A stretch of 20,780 nucleotides of DNA from Massilia sp. UBA2604 (GTDB taxonomy: Bacteria > Pseudomonadota > Gammaproteobacteria > Burkholderiales > Burkholderiaceae_D), in the NCBI GenBank assembly GCA_002339265.1, contig DDKG01000128.1, positions 1 to 20,780 on the forward strand, given 5' to 3'. Numbering within the stretch: position 1 is the stretch's first letter; each line of letters begins with the position of its first letter. The notes under the pieces are model-generated. The model made no database searches. It was not told where the DNA came from and saw only the letters and a list, made by a program, of their open reading frames with translations. Made by a program: the position numbers and the translations under genes. Below are positions 15,687 through 20,780 of the stretch, piece by piece.

Positions 15687-16376
15687 TCAAGTCGCGTCGT
15701 GGAAGATGATCCCCAGCGTATGGCGCAGGCCCTGCCGGACCCGGCTGACACCATGCCGCATCGCCACCCGGTACACGCCGCGCGTGCCCTGCACCGGCCG
15801 CTGGTTGACCGCGAACACGACGGCGTCGCCCTGGCCCAGGCTCACCACCTCGGCGCGCGACTGCATGCGCGGCCGCTGCTCGGTGAGCACGAATTCGCCG
15901 CCCGTGAAATCCTCGCCGGGCCGCGACAGCAGCACCGCCACCTGCAGCGGGAACACCTGCTCGCCATACAGGTCCTGATGCAGGCAGTTGTAGTCGCCGG
16001 CGCGATAGCGCAGCAGCAGTGGCGTCGGACGCAGCTGGCCGGCTGCGTGGCATTGCGCGAGAAAGTCTGCATGATCCGCCGGAAAGCGCACGTCCAGCCC
16101 GAGCGCGGCCTGCCAGCGGTTGGCGATGCGCGCCAGCGGCGGATACAGCATCGTTCGCAATTCGGCCAGCGGCGCCGGCAGCGGATAGGCAAAGTACTGG
16201 TACTCGCCGCGGCCGAAGCCGTGGCGCTCCATCACCACCCGGCTACGAAAGTGGCGCGGCTCGTCGTAGGCGGCGGCGAAGCGCGCGCAATGACGGGCGT
16301 CGAGCAGGCCCGGAATCAAGGCGCAGCCGGCGCCGTCGAGCTGGACGCCGACGTCATCCCAATCGATCGCGCTCAT
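15687..16376 (-). CDS. 2-oxoglutarate/Fe(II)-dependent oxygenase coupled to ada (Oxygenase-NA/DUF2086-type)
   Basis: This 229-aa protein is a jelly-roll dioxygenase. The iron triad is visible: His133 and Asp135 in NCLHQDLYGE and His208 in MRHGVSR. Arg218 (or Arg214) is placed to bind 2-oxoglutarate, followed by HTLGIIFHDAT. FPLQVAVLLSRPGEDFTGGE is typical of the family. The HGV..(R)..G.RHTL arrangement resembles that of AlkB, and I recall the Pfam family Oxygenase-NA (formerly DUF2086) being predicted to act on damaged nucleic acid. Its ATG overlaps the ada stop as ATGA (16373-16376), so it is translationally coupled to ada, the position alkB occupies in E. coli. Oxidative demethylation of DNA or RNA is the likely activity, but this is inference. 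A longer frame to 16856 is read-through of ada. Confidence 0.88.
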   Translation of the reverse strand: MSAIDWDDVGVQLDGAGCALIPGLLDARHCARFAAAYDEPRHFRSRVVMERHGFGRGEYQYFAYPLPAPLAELRTMLYPPLARIANRWQAALGLDVRFPADHADFLAQCHAAGQLRPTPLLLRYRAGDYNCLHQDLYGEQVFPLQVAVLLSRPGEDFTGGEFVLTEQRPRMQSRAEVVSLGQGDAVVFAVNQRPVQGTRGVYRVAMRHGVSRVRQGLRHTLGIIFHDAT

Positions 16377-17458
16377 TCGGCCTGCTCGCTCTCGCGCTCG
16401 ATCAGGGCGCGCTTGCGCTCGATGCCCCAGCGGTAGCCGGACAGCGCGCCACCGGAGCGCACCACGCGGTGGCAGGGGATCGCGACCGCCACCGGATTGG
16501 CGGCGCAGGCCCCGGCCACGGCGCGCGCGCCGCCGGCCAGGCCGACCCGTTCGGCCAGTTCGGCATAGGTGACCGTCCGGCCCGAGGGAATCGCGCGCAG
16601 CGCCTGCCACACGCGCTGCTGGAAGGCGGTGCCGCGCACGTCGAGCGGCAGATTCAGGGACGGGCCGATGCGCGGCTCCTCGACCAGGCCGATCACCTGC
16701 GCCACGGTGCGCTCGAAGCCTTCTTCGGCGCCGCGCAGCTCGGCCCTGGGAAAGCGCGCCTGCAGGTCTTCCACCAGCGGCTCCGGATGGTCGCCGATCA
16801 GGATCGCGCAGATGCCGCGCTCGGTGGCCGCGACCAGGATCGCGCCCAAAGAACATTCGGCCACGGCGAAGCGGATGATCTCGCCCTGCCCGCCGGCGCG
16901 GTAGTTCGATGGCTGCATGCCCAGCACCTCGCTAGATGCCGCATAGAAGCGCCCGCTGGAACCGTAGCCGGCGTTGTACAGCGCGTCGGTGACCGGGGCG
17001 CCCTGCTCCAGCTCCTGGCGCACGCGGGCGCCGCGCCGGGCCGCCGCATAGGCCTTGGGCGTGATCCCGGTGCTGGCCTTGAATACGCGGTGGAAGTGGA
17101 AGCGGCTCATGCCGGCGGCCCGGGCCAGGGCATCGAGATCCGGCTCTTGCTCCGACTCTTCGATCAGGCGACAGGCGCGCGCCACCGCGTCCGCCTGGCG
17201 CTCGGCCAGCGGCGGCAGGTGCGGCGCGCAGCGCAGGCAGGGCCGGAAGCCCGCCGCCTCGGCCGCCTGGCTGCTGGCGTGGAAGGCGACGTTGGCGCGT
17301 TTGGCCCCGCGCGATGGGCACGAGGGCCGGCAGTAGACGCCGGTAGTGCGCACCGAATAATAAAAGCTGCCGTCGGCGCCGGCGTCGCGCCGCTGCACGG
17401 CGTCCCAGCGCGCATCGTCGCCGATCTTGTCGCTGTCGTCTCGATCCGGGCTTGTCAT
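16373..17458 (-). CDS. ada: Bifunctional Ada: methylphosphotriester/O6-methylguanine methyltransferase and transcriptional activator
   Basis: Ada transfers methyl groups from alkylated DNA to its own cysteines and, once methylated, activates the adaptive response. The 361-aa protein contains all three parts. The N-terminal zinc domain has VYCRPSCPSR and FRPCLRC, giving Cys43, Cys47, Cys74 and Cys77; Cys43 is the phosphotriester acceptor position. An AraC-type helix-turn-helix follows at about 80-185 (LARAAGMSRFHFHRVFKAST, then YNAGYGSSGRFYA). The C-terminal methyltransferase domain has IPSGRTVTYAELAE and the active-site motif PCHRVV with Cys329. The start at 17458 is supported by AAGGAGG about 7 bases upstream; a longer frame to 17533 has no comparable site. 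It is co-expressed with the downstream oxygenase through an ATGA overlap and is divergent from hutC. Confidence 0.97.
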   Translation of the reverse strand: MTSPDRDDSDKIGDDARWDAVQRRDAGADGSFYYSVRTTGVYCRPSCPSRGAKRANVAFHASSQAAEAAGFRPCLRCAPHLPPLAERQADAVARACRLIEESEQEPDLDALARAAGMSRFHFHRVFKASTGITPKAYAAARRGARVRQELEQGAPVTDALYNAGYGSSGRFYAASSEVLGMQPSNYRAGGQGEIIRFAVAECSLGAILVAATERGICAILIGDHPEPLVEDLQARFPRAELRGAEEGFERTVAQVIGLVEEPRIGPSLNLPLDVRGTAFQQRVWQALRAIPSGRTVTYAELAERVGLAGGARAVAGACAANPVAVAIPCHRVVRSGGALSGYRWGIERKRALIERESEQAE

Positions 17459-17588
17459 GGTATGTCCTCCTTCAGGCGATGGCGCCATCGTGACACCAAT
17501 GCCGCCGCGCCGCACTCCGGGTCTTGCTTTCAAATCCCGATGCTAGAATCGGGCGTGGCCGCACAGGCCAGGCATTCGGAGATTGAGT
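17459..17588. promoter_or_regulatory. Divergent ada/hutC promoter region with two perfect palindromes
   Basis: CGATGGCGCCATCG (17477-17490) is a perfect 14-bp palindrome about 18 bases upstream of the ada start. CCCGATGCTAGAATCGGG (17536-17553) is a 6-6-6 inverted repeat enclosing TAGAAT (17544-17549), a likely -10 of hutC. No close match to the hutU operator is present. On the ada side, AAAGCAAG (complement of 17521-17532 region) partly resembles the E. coli Ada box AAAGCGCA, too weakly to claim. Neither -35 is clear. Confidence 0.5.
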
Positions 17589-18317
17589 TTGGAAGCACAG
17601 ACCGCGCAAGAGAGCATGCAGGAAAAGTCGCCCATTTTCCAGCAGATCAAGGACTACCTGGTGAGTGAAATCGCCTCCGGCCGCTGGAGGGAAGGCGAGC
17701 TGGTGCCGTCGGAGCAGGCGCTGGTGCGCCAGTTCGGCGTCTCGCGCATGACCGTCAACCGCGCCGTGCGCGAACTCACGGCCGAGCAGGTGCTGGTGCG
17801 GCGCCAGGGCTCGGGCACCTACGTCGCTCCGCAAAAATACCAGGGCACCCTGGTCGAGATCCGCAATATCGCCGACGAGATCCGCGCCCGTGGCAAGCTG
17901 CACGCCAGCCGCGTGCTGGCGCTGGAGGCAAGAAGCGCCGACGACGCGCTGGCCGCCGAGTTCGAGCTGGAGCCAGGCGCCACCCTGTTCCACTCGTTGA
18001 TCGTGCACTTCGAGAACGAGACGCCGGTCCAGCTCGAGGACCGCTGGGTCAACCCGGCCTGCGCCCCAGCTTACCTGGAGCAGGATTTTTCCCGCATCAC
18101 GCCCAACGAACACCTGACGGCCAGCGCGCCGCTGCAGGGGGCCACCTATACGATAGAGGCGCAGCCGGCGCCGGCGGAAGAGGCGCGCCTGCTGGCGATC
18201 GAGGCCGGCGCCCCGTGCCTGGTCCTGCACCGGCGCACCACCTCGGCCGGCCGGGTGGCGTCGGTGGCCACCATGTGGCATCCGGGACACCTGGCGCGCT
18301 TCACCGGCAGCGTCTGA
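17589..18317 (+). CDS. hutC: Histidine utilisation repressor HutC (GntR family)
   Basis: HutC represses hut genes and is released by urocanate. The protein (about 242 aa) has an N-terminal GntR winged helix-turn-helix (PIFQQIKDYLVSEIASGRW, VPSEQALVRQFGVSRMTVNR, RRQGSGTYVAP) and a C-terminal UTRA effector domain (LFHSLIVHFENETPVQLEDR, YLEQDFSRITPNEHL, CLVLHRRT). NIADEIRARG and WVNPACAPAYLEQDF match HutC of Pseudomonas closely. Starts available are TTG at 17583, TTG at 17589 and ATG at 17616. I choose 17589 because GGAG (17578-17581) lies 7 bases before it; 17583 would leave one base. The gene is detached from the hut operon by three leftward genes, but the hutU promoter carries a HutC-type operator. 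An intrinsic terminator follows at 18352-18368. Confidence 0.93.
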   Translation: MEAQTAQESMQEKSPIFQQIKDYLVSEIASGRWREGELVPSEQALVRQFGVSRMTVNRAVRELTAEQVLVRRQGSGTYVAPQKYQGTLVEIRNIADEIRARGKLHASRVLALEARSADDALAAEFELEPGATLFHSLIVHFENETPVQLEDRWVNPACAPAYLEQDFSRITPNEHLTASAPLQGATYTIEAQPAPAEEARLLAIEAGAPCLVLHRRTTSAGRVASVATMWHPGHLARFTGSV

Positions 18318-18321
18318 TAAA

Positions 18322-18340
18322 TAAATACGGTTAAATACGG
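18322..18340 (+). repeat. Two direct repeats of TAAATACGG, 10 bp apart
   Basis: TAAATACGG occurs at 18322-18330 and 18332-18340, one helical turn apart, just after the hutC stop and about 40-90 bp before the possible starts of the response-regulator gene. This AT-rich patch contrasts with the surrounding GC-rich DNA. The spacing is typical of tandem binding sites for a response regulator or similar activator, but no protein is implied by sequence alone. Confidence 0.5.
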
Positions 18341-18351
18341 ATTCGGACAAC

Positions 18352-18368
18352 CCGGCTTGCCGGTTTTT
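18352..18368 (+). terminator. Intrinsic terminator after hutC
   Basis: CCGGC and GCCGG pair with a minimal TT (or CTTG) loop and are followed directly by TTTTT. The hairpin is short but GC-only, and its position about 35 bases after the hutC stop is right for a rho-independent terminator. Confidence 0.6.
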
Positions 18369-18375
18369 CGCGATA

Positions 18376-18819
18376 ATGGCCCTCGATCCGATTTACCCAT
18401 TTCAGATAATGTCGCATATGCCTCCCGACACCGCCGCCGATTCGCGTACCGCGCAACTGCGCGTGCTGGTGCTCGACGACGACCATCTGCTATTGGAGGT
18501 GATGCACTCGATGCTCGAAACCTGCGGGCCGTGCGAGATCGTCCTCGAACTTGATGCGCGCCAGGCCCTGGCCCGCTTGGACGAAGCCATGCCCGACGTC
18601 CTGATCTGCGACCTGGTGCTGCCCGAGATGGACGGCATCGAGTTCCTGCAGGCCGCGGCCGGCCTTGGCTACGCGGGCAAGGTGATCCTGCTGTCGGCCC
18701 TCGAAGACGAAGTGCGCGAGGCGGCCGCGGATCTTGCGCGCGCCCTCGGCCTGCGGGTGGTGGGCTCGTTCCGCAAGCCGCTCGCGCCCGAGCAATTGCG
18801 TCATGCGCTGGAATGTTGA
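18376..18819 (+). CDS. Orphan single-domain response regulator (CheY-like receiver)
   Basis: This protein of up to 147 aa consists of one receiver domain: acidic pocket DDD at residues 34-36 (VLVLDDDHLL), phospho-acceptor Asp79 in LICDLVLPEMDG, the Ser switch residue in LLSAL (Ser107) and Lys134 in FRKPL. No output domain follows and no histidine kinase gene is in the window, so it is an orphan that must act through a partner. The start is uncertain: ATGs at 18376, 18409 and 18418 are in frame and none has a good Shine-Dalgarno; the domain itself begins near residue 28 of the longest version. GATAAT (18405-18410) could be a -10 giving an almost leaderless message from 18418. It lies after the hutC terminator and is probably transcribed separately. 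Confidence 0.88.
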   Translation: MALDPIYPFQIMSHMPPDTAADSRTAQLRVLVLDDDHLLLEVMHSMLETCGPCEIVLELDARQALARLDEAMPDVLICDLVLPEMDGIEFLQAAAGLGYAGKVILLSALEDEVREAAADLARALGLRVVGSFRKPLAPEQLRHALEC

Positions 18820-19049
18820 GATTTTGTACAAAGCCCCGAACACTTTTTAAAAAAATGGGGTATTATTCGCCTCATTCCCCGCCTGACACCCTCTAGCCGT
18901 TCTTCCAATATTGAAATTCGCACACAGTGCCTCCACCATTGTGTAGCTGCAATATTTGGCAAGGAAGTAGACACGGTAGCCGGTAGAGACGTCCCGCATG
19001 ACTTGTCTCAAGGCGTTAATAACGATTCTTACCTCACATTGAGGAAACC
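18820..19049 (+). promoter_or_regulatory. trxA upstream region: promoter and long structured leader
   Basis: TATTAT (18861-18866) is a good -10 candidate, preceded by an A/T-rich stretch but no clear -35. That would give a leader of about 175 nt. The leader contains CCAATATTG (18905-18913) pairing with CAATATTTGG (18950-18959, one bulged T), enclosing ACACA/TGTGT (18922-18926 and 18940-18944), so one long hairpin can form. A tandem repeat CGGTAGCCGGTAGA (18974-18987) and GAGAC/GTCTC (18986-18990 and 19005-19009) follow. CCCC/GGGG flanking the A/T tract at 18836-18860 could also act as a weak stop for the upstream gene. Confidence 0.5.
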
Positions 19050-19376
19050 ATGAGCGAAAACATCAAACACATCAGCGATGCATCCTTCGAAGCCGACGTG
19101 CTCAAGTCCGAGCAGCCGGTGCTGGTCGATTTCTGGGCCGAGTGGTGCGGTCCTTGCAAGATGATTGCCCCGATCCTGGAAGAAGTGGCCAAGGAATACG
19201 CAGGCAAGATCACGATCGCCAAGATGGACGTCGACGCGAACCAGGCCGTGCCGGCCCAGTTCGGTATCCGCGGCATCCCGACCCTGATCCTGTTCAAGAA
19301 CGGCCAGGTCGCAGCCCAGAAAGTCGGCGCCGTCGCCAAGGGTCCGCTGACCGCTTTCATCGACAGCAACATCTGA
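19050..19376 (+). CDS. trxA: Thioredoxin 1
   Basis: TrxA is the cytoplasmic dithiol protein that reduces protein disulfides and is recharged by thioredoxin reductase. The 108-aa length is standard. The active site is [11 protein letters not shown] with Cys33 and Cys36, the buried acid is in VLVDFWA (Asp27), and the cis-proline loop is [18 protein letters not shown] about 5 bases upstream of the ATG is a strong ribosome-binding site. It is followed by rho on the same strand after 141 bp, a conserved pairing in Burkholderiales. Confidence 0.98.
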   Translation: MSENIKHISDASFEADVLKSEQPVLVDFWAEWCGPCKMIAPILEEVAKEYAGKITIAKMDVDANQAVPAQFGIRGIPTLILFKNGQVAAQKVGAVAKGPLTAFIDSNI

Positions 19377-19517
19377 TACAAGTAATATAAGCGGCGACCG
19401 CGCGCCCGCGCAGTCGCCACGCAGTCACCAATACTGGCCGGGAGTCACCCTCCCGCCTTGATTAACCCACGCAGTTCCCTCCCCTACCATATTCACCCGT
19501 CACGGGTCACCCACACA
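19377..19517 (+). promoter_or_regulatory. trxA-rho intergenic region: hairpins and C-rich rho leader
   Basis: GGCGAC (19393-19398) pairs with GTCGCC (19413-19418) and CGGGAG (19439-19444) with CTCCCG (19450-19455); neither has a T-run, so trxA read-through into rho is likely. From about 19461 to 19518 the plus strand has 26 C and 6 G in roughly 58 bases, with runs such as CCCTCCCCTACC. This is the composition of a Rho utilisation (rut) site. ACCCGT-C-ACGGGT (19495-19507) forms a small palindrome about 10 bases before the rho ATG. Confidence 0.5.

Positions 19518-20780
<1,263 letters not shown>

Noticed and set aside
16019..17668. 549-codon plus-strand ORF opposite ada and the oxygenase gene
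   Set aside because: Antisense shadow; it also runs out of frame into hutC.
19458..19517. TTG-initiated 20-residue extension of Rho
   Set aside because: No ribosome-binding site, and the family start MHLSELKA begins at 19518.

Overview
The window looks like a chromosomal segment of a GC-rich betaproteobacterium, most likely Oxalobacteraceae (Massilia/Telluria/Duganella type). The basis is high GC, a trxA-rho pair whose Rho starts MHLSELKA as in Burkholderiales, and a LysR / lipase-like / RND efflux cluster arranged like the ceo and bpeEF loci of Burkholderia. Genus is inference. I see no mobile element, rRNA, tRNA or CRISPR array.

Left (1-4274): a leftward drug-efflux cluster. In transcription order it holds a small membrane protein, an alpha/beta-hydrolase-fold protein, a 394-bp gap with hairpins, a periplasmic adaptor lipoprotein and the start of an RND pump that runs off the left edge. 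A LysR regulator is read divergently, and the shared 165-bp promoter region carries a perfect 8-8-8 inverted repeat plus a third half-site. The hydrolase lacks both the nucleophile serine and the catalytic histidine of its family, so it is probably not an esterase.

Middle-left (4275-6576): rightward genes for an Mpo1-like (DUF962) membrane protein, an EamA/DMT exporter and a spermidine-acetyltransferase-like GNAT protein overlapping the exporter by ATGA. The exporter start lies just after a perfect hairpin that buries its Shine-Dalgarno. A structured 288-bp gap follows, holding the probable terminator of the hut operon.

Centre (6577-13930): a complete leftward histidine-utilisation operon hutU-hutH-hutG-hutF-hutD-hutI, using the five-step HutF/HutG route (histidine to urocanate, imidazolonepropionate, formiminoglutamate, formylglutamate, glutamate). 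Its promoter is unusually legible: TTGACG and TAGACT are separated by 17 bp, and that spacer is almost exactly filled by the palindrome GGTTGTCTATACAACC, a HutC-type operator. The HutC repressor gene lies about 3.7 kb away at 17589-18317, across a secreted YtcJ-type amidohydrolase and a DNA-alkylation-repair pair.

Right (13932-20780): the exported amidohydrolase, then ada with a 2-oxoglutarate/Fe(II) oxygenase overlapping by ATGA (the position alkB has in E. coli), divergent hutC, an orphan single-domain response regulator, trxA behind a structured leader, and rho. Rho has no visible Shine-Dalgarno and a C-rich, G-poor leader, and its stop codon is the last codon of the window. Nothing here is clearly a new system. 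The best leads are the pseudo-hydrolase with its small membrane partner in the efflux operon, the oxygenase coupled to Ada, and several structured leaders.
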